From NCBI GenBank assembly GCA_037903475.1, contig JBAJFG010000442.1:1389001-1453000 (forward strand): a DNA stretch of 64,000 nucleotides, in the 5' to 3' direction. The position numbers were made by a program, and so were the translations under genes. Under the pieces are notes generated by a model. That model saw nothing but the letters and a program-made list of their open reading frames with translations. It did not search any database and was not told where the DNA came from. Of this stretch, positions 35,908 through 48,609 are shown piece after piece (position 1 is the stretch's first letter; each line of letters starts with the position of its first letter). This stretch comes from Ancylostoma caninum (lineage: Eukaryota > Nematoda > Chromadorea > Rhabditida > Ancylostomatidae).

Positions 35908-38900
35908 CGTAGTTGATACTTTCATTATTTCGCCCCCAAAGTGGCGGAGGTCTCACTTTTTCCCACGTCCACCCCCTCCCGCCCACTTTCTGCGTCCGCT
36001 ATTGATCGACAGCTCTCGAGATCAAAATCGCTTGAGCCACGGCGATGAATGATGCTATGCTGCGCGTGGAGTAGAGACGCAACCTTGAAGTTTTTAAATA
36101 GGATTAGATGAGTTTCCTGGTCTTCCATCGAAATTTCCTTGGAAACGGGTGAAAACAACAAAAAAGCCGATGGTTGTCTCTTCCTCTCCACTTCATGGAT
36201 TGGGTAAATGATTGACCGAGTAGATCACATTGAGAAAACGGCGAGCAAAGCTCTTACATAGGAAAGTAAGTGGGAACGGGAGTATTATCAACTTTTGTCA
36301 AAGGTTACATTGCTGAGACCACTCTTTTATGCAGATTTCTCTAAAGAAAAAAGCTCCACAAAATATTTTCAGTAAAAATAAGAAGTAGTAAATGGCTGGG
36401 CCTGAAGTTGAAGAAAAGAGCTCTCAGTGCTTAATACTGTAATTGTTTAGCTGTAATCTTTTTACTAATCTTACGCACTAGACGAGGTCCAAGATAGGAT
36501 AAGTCCTGTCACGTTACTGTGGGTTGGATCGCCTCTAACATGGTAAAGAATATGATTAAGCGTCGAGTAAAAAGTTGGCATACAATCACATTTCATACAT
36601 TCAACAAGACAAATTTTTCAACCGATGCTAGTTACCTCATGCACCATTTTGTACTTTCCGGACACCGCAAAGTATTTCTGAAGTTGAACGTCGTCCCATT
36701 GTTGTTTCCAATGATCATGTCAGTGCATTTAAGGGAAACGACTATAGGTAGAAATGAATATAGCAGTAGCATTCGCATTGTGGCAGACTCTTCACTACAA
36801 AACACCTATATACAATGAAAAAGTATTGAATTTGAAGAGAAACTAATGAGCCTTCGCGAAGTACTAGATTATGCACTGCACGCATGAAGAAGGAAAACTT
36901 TCGAAAGCTCAGACAGAAGCCTTTGAGCCTCACCTAAGCGACGGCTTTTTCAGAGAAGAGTAATTAGGGATGATTATTGAGAAAAGAAGCTGATATTCTC
37001 CTATAACAGCTGTAATGTTGCATGAACATAAAGGCTTTGAAATGTAAATGTCAGTGAACTCGGAGAACTAGGTACTAAGTAGTTGCAACTCTAGGTAGAA
37101 AACACTGAACCTTGCCAGACGTTCTTATCAGCTGTTGACTGCGGCTTAGAATCTGTTATCGATTACCCTGTTAGTACACCACTTACAATAAATACAATAC
37201 ACCTTGTTACTGTATGATTATCATAGGGCACATACGAGGTCCTATGATAATGAGAAATAGAATAGTTATCCTATAGTGCTCACATCTTCTGAGGTCTCAT
37301 GCATTGTTGAGATTACTAAAACATAAACAACGCACAAATTTACCCATGGTTAACCTGGGCGTCAACACGTTTACCCTGGATAATCCCAGCAGTGCATTCA
37401 GGGGCGAGCCATGGAAACAACAGCTAAAGTGCCGAAGTTAGGTATCCCAGGAGCAGAAATTCAATTTTCAAGGAGAAACGGGTTCTGAAAGATGCTAAAA
37501 CACTCATGGTGTTATGCTCCAGGTTGAGTATAGCACTAAGCGTCGCCATGGTGTCAACGGCTAGAATTTGACCAATATCGATTTGCGTGACTTATCGATG
37601 GTGTTGCTGCTACCTGATCTACCCGCAATCGATATGTACCGAAGTCGACGTCGCCTACAACCGCCCGCATAACTGAAATAACCTAACGTGAGCGTGTAAA
37701 CACCACACAAGTTCATCCATCGCTAACACCATCTTTGCGCTGGATAATCTCATTGATGCATTCAGGCCCTGGGCTTAGAATTTTCATCTCAAACACCCGA
37801 ACAAGAGCTATTATTCTTTTAGTCGCGACGTACTCGCTTTTCATATGCTCCACTCGGGGCAATGACGTTAGCAACGGAGTGGTTTCAAATGAGTTCCACT
37901 TGCAAGATTTCCCATTTTGCAAATTGACAACTGACGAAACTGGAAAATCCTCAAACTCTTTGGAATTAAGTCGGAATGGTTATATGACGGTAGACCTTCC
38001 TTATTACACTCACGATGTGATCAGCACACATTTCTGTGGACACATATTTCCCATTAGCGCACTCCCATTACACCATGTGTGCCTTCAATGTCTCTATTCA
38101 CGTTAACTTCAATGTTGATGAAAAATTGGAGACGAGCAAAATTAGGCCGACAGTGCCAGCCAGTCATTATCGCACCACAGAATACCGGTCATATGGTCTG
38201 CCGCGCCGCACTACCTACGCAGCATTATTGGTGTGTTGATTATAATTTCTACCGTTTTCCTTGTGCATTTTTTTCAACACCCGGCAACCACGCAGCCCAG
38301 CTGGTTTGCCGCGCCGCGTGGGTGCTGCGATGCGGCAATGGGCGGTACTCTGTGATGCAAAATTGGTTGAACAGCACTGTATTCTTTTATTTATAATTTA
38401 TGTGAGAATTAGAATGCGTGTATGTACGTGACAAGATCGTTACTGAATGATTTTGGAAATGCAGATTTGCGAGAACACCTTTCTTCTCTTTTTTCATTCA
38501 TTAATTTATTTTCAGAGATTGCCTCTCTCAACTCCGACAACAGGTTTCTTTCCGATAAACAGCGCTCAATTTGAAGGGAAATGGATGCTTTATCCCGGGT
38601 TTATCCAATTCTCTACCGTTGTGCGCTTCCACTAATACTATGTATTTCGTGTGCAATTTGTGTTCACCGCAAATATTTAAAAAATATCCTCGCTTTTTTA
38701 GTAATGCCAATAATATGAAGTCATTTAAGATGTATCATGTAAGTGATATCTTTTCCGTTTCAAAGTCTTTCGAGTTATCCTCAATCTTGCAGAAATTGTA
38801 GCTGGAAGATAAGGAGCCATTTATTCACCAAAGCAACCCATGTCGTTCAAATACAAAGCAGTAAAACGAAGCACACAGAAGCCAAAACAGTGACCCATCC

Positions 38901-39870
38901 CCAACATCCCATGAATATATCGCACAGTTTCCGTAAATCCAAATCGTGTGAAGAACGCACTATGCGCTTATTGACAACGATTCTGTACGAATGGTCAATC
39001 CACCAATCAAAGCCGTTTTCAAGAAGTCTGCATGCGAAGGCAGGACGATGTAGTCGAGGAAGTGGCAAGTAGCTGTGGAGTTAGGCGTGTCCTCGGATTT
39101 CGAGGAATCTTGTTGACGTTCTTCTGGAGTTTCACCCGGAAGGATTGGTTCTGTAAAGATGCTGCTGAAATTGAATTTCGAGCAAAATGCGTTCAGCACC
39201 TCACTGGTCATAATGGATTTCTAGGAAAAAGTCCGGCAATAGTGGTCTACTAAACATAGATATACCTTACCTGCGAGGTCTGCCTAATATGATAACCTGA
39301 CTAGGGAAAGAGGGGCGAGCCAACGCTGAGCGATGGATCTAAACTCTCTGCCATGACACTAAGTCACCGCCATTTTTCCCTCATCCAACACCACAACGCA
39401 TCCTCGCATTCAAGGACCCTCGTCAGAGACGTGTTGGGCGAAGTTGCACAACAACTTCGCTGCTCATAACAGCACATTTTGTCTCTGAGATATCAGTGAT
39501 GGGTTTCTTTTAATCTGGAAAAATCTCTAACCTACAAAATCTAAAACCTACCTACAAAATCTCTAACCTAGGTGCATGATGAGGGAGAGCGGGCGATTTT
39601 GTGACATATTTCATGTGCGCTTCTATGTACTTGCGGGTGGGATCCTAGTTCTAGGACAAAGATCCAGATCAGCTGCCAGTTCTAAAATTGTCTTAAGCTT
39701 GACCTCAACCATAATGTCAGGTTTCTTACGTAAACGAGTCCAAAGATTCTTCTAACTAGCATTGAATAGTGGTTACGGAAAAGAAGAGTGCGCACATAAT
39801 CTGAGCGCATCTGCGATTTTGTCTGCATTTACGGCTGCGGTGTGCATCGGCCGGCCAATCAGCTGGTTTG
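35908..39870. other. No secure gene; repeat fragments and a doubtful retroelement scrap
   Basis: Copies of a dispersed repeat with the core GTTTACCCTGGATAATC lie at 37350-37405 and 37715-37770. At 38960-39211 the minus strand is open and reads SEVLNAFCSKFNFSSIFTEP, a weak likeness to the linker before the reverse transcriptase of LINEs. An open frame at 37735-38106 (plus) starts inside the dispersed repeat and is not taken as a gene. Confidence 0.4.
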
Positions 39871-39875
39871 ATCTA

Positions 39876-40763
39876 TTAGGTTGGTCCGAAAGTCTTGCAC
39901 CTAATCTCATACATTTTTCAAAAAATGTTAAGTTCATTATGAATAGATATCAATCAACGAAATAATCACGTTCATGATCCACGAGGTATGGCCAACGCTT
40001 CACTAAAGCATCAGCTCCAGAGGTCAAGAACTCTTAGGCACGCAGCAAAGCTTCGAATCTCACATCTTGGTTTGGTCCAATCACCGAATTTCTTTTCTCG
40101 TAGATGCAGCTTCAGGGCTCCGAGCAAGTGGTATTCGGACGGGCACAAGTCAGGAGAATAAGCAGATTGTGGTAGATCCTTCCAACCTAGTTCGGCAAAT
40201 TTTTGGTGGGTAAGCTTTGCCAGATGGGGTCGAGCGTTGTCATGAAGTGAAGCAACATGGTTTTCCCAGCTCCAGGTAAATTGCGTCTGCCAATTCCTGT
40301 AGTTAAAAAGAGTAGACTTATACAGTCATGGCAGCATAGGTGTCAGCAGTTTTCGATACAGCATTCTCTCGCAATTCCACCAACAACCCAGAAAAACCTC
40401 CTTTCGTGCACCTCTCTTTTCGACTATATTGGAGATGGTTCGCTACGCGCGACTCAACTTTTCTCTCGCGTATGGTTAACACACTGACCCAAGTCTCATT
40501 TCCATTAATGAGCTGGTGGAGAAAGTTCTTCCTGTGTGGACGCAGCAGCAAAGATTAGCCCAGACTCAGTCTTGCAAGGCACTCAGTTAGTGGGGGACCC
40601 AACCCGTCATCAGTTTTCTGTAACTCAGCGCTTCGAGATGTCTTATTGTACGGCTGCAGCCAGGTGTATCCTACAGTTCACATGTAGTGGCATTTTGATT
40701 CAAAGTCTATGGAATTCTAGATCCTAAAAAATATCTTTATGCAAAACTTTCGGACCAACCTAA
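39876..40763 (-). mobile_element. Mariner element, internally deleted, 888 bp
   Basis: Inverted repeats TTAGGTTGGTCCGAAAGT form both ends, with TA on each side (39874-39875 and 40764-40765). On the minus strand, near 40165-40070, the frame reads SAYSPDLCPSEYHLLGALKL followed by HLREKKFGDW, the region around the third catalytic Asp of mariner transposase (SPDLAPsDYHLF). A block near 40510-40530 reads HQLINGNETWV, matching the second catalytic region (vTgDEkWv) with the Asp replaced by Asn. Full mariners are about 1.3 kb, so some 400 bp are gone and the remaining frame has stops. Confidence 0.88.
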
Positions 40764-40833
40764 TAATTTTTACAGCCTCCACCGCGATTTCTAGCATGGT
40801 GTGGGCCCTTTTATTTTGTGATTTTCCTATTAG

Positions 40834-41950
40834 GTATTAGTAAAATCCCCAATCAGACCCATGCTGCGGGGTGTTTCCATCGATCCGCTGTAGCCGCAAT
40901 TGCGTATGAAGTCAAAGGGGCACTCCCTAAGCTAAATGACTACACAGAGCGAGGTGACTTCACTACTGCGCTATTGGTGCAATCTTCTCGTTCAGGGCAG
41001 CTCTTACGCCGTTCGCACGGTTTATTTTACACTACATGTGGGGAAAATCTACAAGAGCGAAATTTCGACATGGGAGTAGGTGAAGAATTCCCCTGATTCA
41101 TTAGAACAGTGATATCTCCCCTTTTCTTCTCATGATGTCTCACTCAAACCATGATGTAGATGAGGAGCACTAGTGGGTGTGACCTTTAATGTCAAGTTCT
41201 GCCAATTTTGCAAAATTCTCGTGTACTGCCATATCCTGTACCCCTATGAACTATACCTTTTTGTGAGGCTTCTGCTACAGCACATTGATGTTCTGAGGAG
41301 GTGGTCGCTGATGCCATTTTCTCTTCTGAAGCCGACTCAGAAGAGAACGAGGTGGTTCTTCCTCCATGAAACTCTGAGATCGCTACATAGTCGCAAATGT
41401 GGCATTCAACTGAATCTAGAATGAAAAAAAATGACCTGTTTAAAATATGTTTACTGCTATGAGTAAGGATTTGTAAGCTGAAAGCCTATCTCTACCTCTT
41501 GCCGATTTGGTTTCCGGCAGAACTACTGTTGGGTTTATTTTGTTTTCCGTCGAACGTGAACTGGAAGAGAATGAGTTGACTGCTCCTTGCTTGGCAAACT
41601 CCGTGTTCAGTTGGAAGTCACAGATGTTGCATTCTACTGGAGATTCAGAAAATTGTGAGGTAACCTCAGCATATATCAAGATGAAAACGAGGTGGTACAT
41701 TTCGGTTGATCCCGTAGGGCAGCTGATTTTGTTTCAGGTGATTTGTTGGCTCGAATTGGTGCCTTCATTTCTGCGGTAGCGTCGAAAGAAAGAGAGGAGG
41801 CAACTCTGCTTTTGACTGAATCGGAATTCGACAAGCCGTCGCAGATGTTGCATTCAATGGAAATCGTTGCGGTTCACAACACATCGCAGCACTCTCACGC
41901 TTCCGAGTTACCTCAGACCTTATTATCGTATTTGGATTACTATCCTATCT
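40834..41950 (+). pseudogene. Series of related exon-like blocks, acidic protein, perhaps decayed
   Basis: Four blocks look exonic. Block A, 40834-41075, is open after a TTCCTATTAG acceptor and ends at GTAGGT. Blocks B (about 41290-41420), C (41478-41654) and D (41738-41950) are related: each has an acidic stretch followed by a core [WK/P]SQM[WL]HS[TM] (SQMWHSTES, SQMLHSTGDSE, SQMLHSMEI). C joins D in phase 1 over an 83-nt intron, and D ends at CCTATCT-GTAAGA. Block B has stops before its core. I do not recognise the protein. It may be a gene growing by exon duplication, or a dead one; a mariner relic follows directly. Confidence 0.35.
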
Positions 41951-42109
41951 GTAAGAATTTTGAGTTTTTCGCCTGTTTTGCCTCTTCCCCTGGACTTCTG
42001 CTCTTACTCTTCATGAAGCTAAGCTTTTTTGAAGGTGTTTATTTGACCGACATGTATGTATAGAGTGGTAAGGTCTTGAGCCGTTTGAGACTTTTTTCCT
42101 GTTTCATTT

Positions 42110-42560
42110 TATTACTCAGCATACAGTGAAATTTGCCCAACAGTATAACAAGCATAGTTAGTCACTGTAGTGTCCCACCTAATGGGCAGGGCAGCGGTAC
42201 CTTTCTCCCAGTACTGGTGAGACTGTGAGCCAAAGAGCTCGCTGACCCGCCCTTTCAACATCGTCAACGTTGGTGATTTTTTTCTAAGCTGGGAATGCCT
42301 CAAAGGAGTAAAATAAGTGTCAGTCGAAGGGGCAACGTCTGCAGAATAGAGTGGGAACCTTTCTCGCGGATTCCAGAAGTAACAAAGGAAACACTTATTT
42401 AGGTGGAGGCGCGATTTGGCATATCTTCTCCTCGGCAGGGCCACATGGTACGGTGCGTTTTAGAATTGTAAAGGACCCAACTCTCATCACCACTCATCAG
42501 GTATTCCGGAAACTCCTTTCGATAGGAGAAGAGAAGGAAAAACTGGTTACGGCTTGAGGA
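42110..42560 (-). mobile_element. Mariner transposase relic
   Basis: On the minus strand, in shifting frames, pieces of a mariner transposase follow each other: ESWVLYNSKTHRTMWP (second catalytic block), then YSADVAPSTDTYF (third catalytic Asp block, SPDLAPSDY in live copies) and FGSQSHQYWEKGTAALPIRW (the C-terminal FfaskppeFyrkGIekLpeRW). Stops and frameshifts separate them. Terminal repeats could not be drawn with confidence. Confidence 0.7.
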
Positions 42561-43268
42561 CCTCCTGTAGAATTGACGTCGTAATTGAAGTTGATTAAGG
42601 CAATTTGGCTATATCTGCCTATTATGCAGAAGCCCCGAGTTTGGACTACAAGTATCATATGTTAGTTCATGGGTACCGTCTAATAATCAAAAGTTCTGGA
42701 ACTTTTGAAAAAATCAGTTTAGGGCCTCCTACCACCCTAATATTTTGTGAGCTTGTATCTACGTACCTTCGCCTCTGCTCTTGGATCCAGGGAATGAAGA
42801 ACCAGTTACAACTTGCTTCACCTGAAACATTTGCAGTGTTTGACGATTCCATTGTTTATTCATAATACGCTTTAGATTTAATTCATCTTATTGCCTATAA
42901 CAACAACAGCGAAGACAGAATTGCGAGGGCCGGTATTCCTGCGACAGTAAGTCCAGAAAATCTTTTCATAAGAGGGCCCAATGGACTTTATCGATCATTA
43001 TCAGACCTCGACTACATGGCCTACAGGTGGAGAATTTCACGAAGAGCAGAAAAACTTCGCATCGCTATTTCCGGCAGAAATCTTCCTTTAGGCATAAAGT
43101 GATTGAACTTAAGGGCAGCATGTATCACACGGGTTCTTTTTCTGAACACTCCGTACTGAACGTCATTGAGTTTAAGTTGCGAGGCCATTTCTAAACTTGT
43201 TGGAAAGGTTTAAAGATGTTCCAGACTACAGACTTCGTAATGCTCTAGAAACAGAACGTTAGAGTGGG

Positions 43269-43692
43269 TTTAAAGGCAGCACTCACAGAAAATCACACTC
43301 ACAAAGGGAGTCGCTTACCGTATAGCAGGCCGCTGGACAATTAAAATAGTAAGTTGAACACAGCCGCCTACCTGTGAAGACACAGCCGTGGACACATTTG
43401 CTGACATGGGCCAAAATGGCTTCATCTCGTCAGGTAATGCCATCGTTCGGTGTGTGCATGTGACTTAGCGCGCGTGGTGTGTGAAATTCGTACCATTTGC
43501 GGGGTTTCGTGGCGGGACCTATCACGCAACACTCGTTCGCGCTTGGCACGCACAGGAAATATCACCACCGCTTCTTGTGTTTTCCGCGTGTTTCACGCTG
43601 TTTTATCGCTGTCGATGAGTTCACCGCATCCAAAAATTCCGATATATCTCAAAATCTCCGGCATGGAAATTTCCGTGAGTACTGCCTTTAAT
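43269..43692. mobile_element. TTTAAAGGCAGCACTC-type MITE
   Basis: Left end TTAAAGGCAGCACTCACAG; right end CCGTGAGTACTGCCTTTAA in inverted orientation. The element is 424 bp. Same family of ends as 19560-20153 and 62471-63252. The long open frame starting at 43450 is a by-product of this element running into the next mariner copy. Confidence 0.7.
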
Positions 43693-43862
43693 AACCTGGT
43701 TTTGCCTGGTTATGTGGTCATGAATCCTTTTTCTATATCATTCCAGCAAAAACTTAAAATTATCCAGGCAATTTATACTCTACGCGTGAAACACTACACA
43801 CATGTAGTGGTACATCCTAAGCTCACTTTTTGTTCCCCTGTGCTGATGAGGCCCGATTTACT

Positions 43863-44746
43863 TGGGTTAGGGAATAAGTTCGTTCGGTTTTTTTTCGACA
43901 TGTTTTTACACGGTGCTATGAATTTGGCCTGATGAGCCATCACAGCTCATTTTGTGGCATTTGATCTGCTCTTTGTAGCCGTTACAACCTCCTTTCTCAA
44001 TTCTCGCTTTACCTTATTTTCTACCGCATGGAACGTGACTCCCCAAGTCGATAGAATTGAACCGCCCCGCAACCGAGTACTGTTCCACTGCAATCCTGAA
44101 TCAAATGTGGCTGAATTGTCTAGGGATACTAATGATGTTTGGAAAGGAACCTTTACTACTGAAAGGACAGCGTATAAGTGGTAAACCCACTTTAGACAGG
44201 GAAATTTTGGCCTCAAAGTTGTTTTTCTTTCTGGATGCCCATTTTGCGGGAAATAAAGACAATCATCTGCGAAGGTTGTTTTAGATGTAAGGAATAATCA
44301 CTACTGATGCTAACCCTCAACGATGTGTAAGTTTAGCAAACGCATTCCGTGCACAACCCCAAAATGCTCGAAATGAGGTGATCGTCCGCATTGGGTATGC
44401 TCGATTTCTCCTTGCAAATTTCACTGAAATCATTAGAAAAAAATTCGATAGTAGGGGATTTAAACTACTACCGATTCAAAAGGTCTAGTGCAGTCATACA
44501 CAGTTTATTTTGTACAGTTTCCATTTCATAAAGTCCATCCCAGAGTTGCAGTTGCGGACTGGAAATTTAGTCATCTCAAACAATGCAATTTTTCGCGGAT
44601 ATAGAGATTGCGAGCTGCCCTTTCTCTAGCAGCATAAATAGAAGAGTGAAGGAGCTACGCAACCCCTTCAGTGTGGTTTACAATGTTCATGGAAAGTGGT
44701 GGTTTCTATGCCCATGAAAAACCGAACGAACTTATTCCCCAACCCA
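43863..44746 (+). mobile_element. Decayed mariner-type element, copy 2
   Basis: Ends TGGGTTAGGGAATAAGTTCG and CGAACTTATTCCCCAACCCA are inverted repeats over about 29 bp, better kept than in copy 1 (6468-7623). Inside, the plus strand reads NVAELSRDTNDVWKGTFTTE, the helix-turn-helix region also found in copy 1, then decays. At 884 bp it is shorter than copy 1; both lack the catalytic part. Confidence 0.8.
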
Positions 44747-44749
44747 GAC

Positions 44750-45960
44750 TACATACATCAGACTCGTGCTCTGGATAGTCACTGCTTTTCGAAAAAAAAA
44801 CACTCTCATTTACACATATCCTTCGTGGAAATACCTAGCACGATTTCACAAAGACGTGCATGTACAAGTTAGCCCAAATGAACCGCGTGGTGAGCGTCTT
44901 TGCTTTTTTTTTCTCATTCACTTTTTATCGAGTGCTGACATACCCGAAGTTGGACAAACTTTACACACACAAATGATGCTGGTCCAAAATGAGATTGAAC
45001 CTGCTTGTTGTGCAATGTTCCCTTCATCACCCAATTTTTGAACTAGTTGAAAATTATGTTCTCCAAGTCTTCTCAGTAAGAAGTGAAGGCTTGAAACTCA
45101 CGATGCAAAAGAGCAGCAGAGCAGCAAACACACCGTTGGCAGCCATAGTTGTTCGACTGAAGAGACGTTGCTTGGGGAATTTTGGCGTTACTTAGAAACA
45201 AAATGGGTATTGGTTCTAATGGGCAGCGTCCATCCACAAAGCCACTTCTTTGACATTTTTATGGAATTGTCCTTCATTGTTCTCTTTCACAGCGAATAAA
45301 TATTGTATGCCTGATGCGTTTCAGTACCGTACACCCAGCTTGCTCATAGAGGGATGCGTGGAAACACGCTGAAGAGAACAATAGGACCACTAAACAGGTG
45401 TGAGAGTAGCCAAAATGGTACTTTTGAGCCTCTATGATCTATATAATTAAACCTACATAGGTTAGGTTAGGTTAACTCTACTTCCTCGAGGTCAAAATAT
45501 TGAGGTGACGGAGATCGACTGCCCGTAGTTTCTGCAGAATTTATTAGACTTCAGTCCGACTGTGACAGATTAACTGCAGAAAAGGTTCACTTTTCAGGGT
45601 AGTTCCCCGTTTATAGTGTCCTTGGCATTCTCCTGCCTAAAGGACATTGTTTCAAACCTCGCGAGAAACTTAAGCAACTGATCGCCAAAGAAAATAAAAT
45701 ACTTTTGCTTAAAAGCCTCAATTATTTGCGAGTAAAATTAAGAAATTCATCATTACGTCTTTTGCGTTCTCCCAATCCAGGTTACGCCAGGTTCACTTTT
45801 GCTTCGAAGGGGTTCCCTAATAACAGCTGAGATGTCATCACAACCTTCGCAATCAGTTGTGATACTGGGTTACTCACAAAGGGTCACACACCGATTCAAT
45901 GCCTGTTTTGTTCCTGTTGAGTTGTTTTTGAGTGATAACACTGGCATTCGACACCTCACT
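44750..45960. other. Upstream region of the Ly6-like gene, no other gene seen
   Basis: No exon with two splice signals and protein likeness is present. A short GTTAG/GGTTA run lies at 45461-45475. Promoter elements of the gene that starts at 45961 could not be picked out. Confidence 0.4.
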
Positions 45961-48527
45961 ATGTTGTCACTGGCTGCTTCTCTCCTTATTTTTCTTTTCG
46001 GCAATGCTGCCAGCTTGGACTGTTACAATTTCATGGTTGGAAACATGAATGGCACTGTCCAGTCGAATCAGGCATCTATTGCCTGTGATGAAAATATTCA
46101 CTTCTGTATGACGTGAGGATCTTTTCAAGCCTCTCATATTTTATCAAGATTTAACCAATCAGTAGATGGTGACTAGGCTAGATAAACACTGGAATGGCTT
46201 GGGTTTAATGAATAGGTTGCCTGGTATAATGTACAACCTGCTTTTGAATGTTCAGGCTCAATGGAACCATTAATCTTCCATCCTACCAATTCCAAGGTAC
46301 TGTCGGTCAGTGCGATGGCTTAGGACAACCATCTGCGATGCTCAAAAACATCTTCGGTTTCTCATGTTGGGTAAGAATTTTTTCAATGAAAACGTTGGTA
46401 TCTTCTCCTTTACACTACTTTCCTGCCAGCTGGACAAAATCCACGAAATTTTCTCTATAATTGTCACCAACATATTTTCCACTGCGAGAAGCTCATACAA
46501 AACAACTTGGCCAGTAAATATCAGTGAATTACCATGAAGTCTGGTGAAGAAAGTGTTTTCCACGACATGAAGGAATGGGGCGTTCCCAATGTGTTTCTAT
46601 TAACCCATCCAATAGTACTGCTGCTCGTACATACTAGGCGAAATCTTCAAGATCTGAAGCCAAGATCTAGAAAGATTCACATACTTCTTTCTAACTTCTG
46701 TTCACCATACGACGTAAAACACACACACTAAGGATGGCTTTGGCACAATTATTTTCAGGACGACTAGACTCAAAACAGGCTTTTAGGTTGCAAAGAAGAA
46801 AGGACGATTCCGGGATTGTACATTAGTAATTTCCTAACAAGGGAAGTGCACAAACTTAAGTTGCGCTTTCGGAACGAGACATATATGGTTGGAAAGCTTA
46901 TCTCAAATGATGTTACAGATTATATTTGAAATTTGCTAAATGGTTAATACAAGCTCAAAATTCAATTTCCTGCCATATTGACATATGCTTCCCTCAATCA
47001 TTGCTTGGCAGCTGGGAAGCCGAGTGGATAGTAATGCTAACACATAGGATGGAGGTCGAAGGTTTGCATCCTGTACCCCACTGAAGTTTTGCAAGTTTTA
47101 ATAGCTAATCTTTGACAGAGTGTGGAACTGTTCAGGCGATAAATGAGCAATAGCTATGAGTGCTGCTTTAAAATAATGGAAAATTGCTCTATACTGGGTG
47201 TTAATGCAATGTCGCTGCGAAGACCAAGTACTTTGATGTGCCATATAATCTATTCGGTCACTTTCTCATTCTATAACCGCCTTACATGGGCCAAGCCTTT
47301 ATCAAGCAGCGTAGTAGGCTTCATACAGGGGAACCCTTCTTGTAGCTTTCATAGTGTAACATCAATAATCAGCAATCTCCTGAACAGCTCCTCATCCTGT
47401 CAACGGTCAGCAATTGAAGTTTGCAGAACAAAATTGGGGACAGGATGCGAACCCTCGACCTTCATCCTATAAGTCAGCATCACTATCCACTCGGCTATCC
47501 AGGTGCGAAGCCATGATTGAGGGAGGCGTATGTCAATATGGCAGGAAATTGAATTTTGAGCTTGTATTAACCATTTAGCAAATTTCAAATATAATCTGTA
47601 ACATCATTTAAGATAAGCTTTCCAACCATATATGTCTCGTTCCGAAAGCGCAACTTAAGTTCATGCACTTCCCTTGTAAGGGATTTTAAATCCTTGAAGC
47701 GGTACTAATGAAGTGAGCCGTCGTAGCTAGTTGCTACTTAGTTGATCGTCGTGATCATTATAAAATATACAAAATTTCAAGAGTTTCATTGCATAGCTTA
47801 GACCCCCCCCCCCCGCACTCATTTTGTTTAAACACTGCCAGCACCGCATCAGGCACCTCGCATTTGTTTTCATCTCTCATCACTATTGTTTAGGCCCACA
47901 CAGTATGAATATTTTGAACTAAAGCAAACAAGTTGTGGAAGTAAGTGCAGCCTCTACAGACAATGAGATGTGACTCACTGTACAAATAACCCTAATAAAT
48001 GGTAGTTGTACCAAGGACAATCTGTACCAAACGCGTATTGCCTCAGGCGCACACTGAAAAGTGCTGTAGTCAAAGAATGTTGGTGTACAAGTCTTCATGA
48101 CTCTATGTTATTGAATGTGCTTACGACTGATAACAACCCTGACGCACTACCATTAAGAATTTGCTTTCTTTCGCCCTGCCCTGAAGTCTCGCAAACGAAT
48201 CTCGCACGAAATTGGCGCCAGACCACCATGCATAGCCCGATTTGCAATTGGGCCACGACAGCAGTGCGTCTCAACCTTTCGCCATCATTAAGGCTCACTT
48301 CTAACACACACACGCATTTATAATGAAATTTCTGACTATTCCTTATTTAGAGAGAAGGATGCGAGATGATGCCGCTGTTCTCGCTGACTCGTTGTTGTTG
48401 TTCGAGCAACATGTGCAACACTGAACAGAACATCAAGAATATCACAGGTCTGAATGATAATGCAGGCAATCCCGAAGCGGCTTTTTCAGTTCTTCTCCTT
48501 GTTGCTATGGTAAAGCTCATATGGTAG
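45961..48527 (+). CDS. Ly6/uPAR-like secreted or GPI-anchored protein
   Basis: Exons 45961-46112, 46256-46370 and 48351-48527 (TAG) join in phase to a complete protein of 147 residues. Residues 1-18 are a signal peptide (MLSLAASLLIFLFGNAAS), directly followed by LDCYNF, the usual first cysteine of three-finger domains. The second exon carries GQCDGLG and GFSCW, and the third the closing motif RCCCSSNMCN, the CC....CN signature of Ly6/uPAR domains. After a polar linker the end is hydrophobic (AAFSVLLLVAMVKLIW), a typical GPI-attachment or tail signal. Sequons NGT (twice) and NIT suggest N-glycosylation. Nematodes have many such proteins at the surface of neurons and other cells; the ligand cannot be told. 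The 1.98-kb second intron carries an inverted repeat. A poly(A) signal is at 48601. Confidence 0.85.
46833..47681. mobile_element. Inverted repeat with tRNA-like arms in Ly6 intron
   Basis: Arms of about 250 bp (46833-47085 and 47436-47681) are inverted copies; each contains a tRNA-like unit. On the minus strand at 47503-47436 it reads GATAGCCGAGTGGATAGTG (A box) and GGTCGAGGGTTCGCATCC (B box); the left arm has the same unit on the plus strand. Two SINE insertions in opposite direction, or a foldback element born from them, are the likely origins. Transcripts of the gene would fold here into a long hairpin. Confidence 0.65.
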
Positions 48528-48600
48528 ATAATATTGCAACTCTTATTCTTTTTTTTTTTATATTTTCGCCTATATACTATGGAAAACTGTCATGTTCTCG

Positions 48601-48606
48601 AATAAA
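48601..48606 (+). terminator. Poly(A) signal AATAAA of Ly6-like gene
   Basis: AATAAA stands 74 nt after the TAG stop of the Ly6-like gene, the expected distance for a nematode 3' UTR. Confidence 0.55.
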
Positions 48607-48609
48607 TAC

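Noticed and set aside
43450..43932. 160-codon open frame on the plus strand
   Set aside because: It runs from a MITE into a mariner terminal repeat, so it is a composite of repeats.
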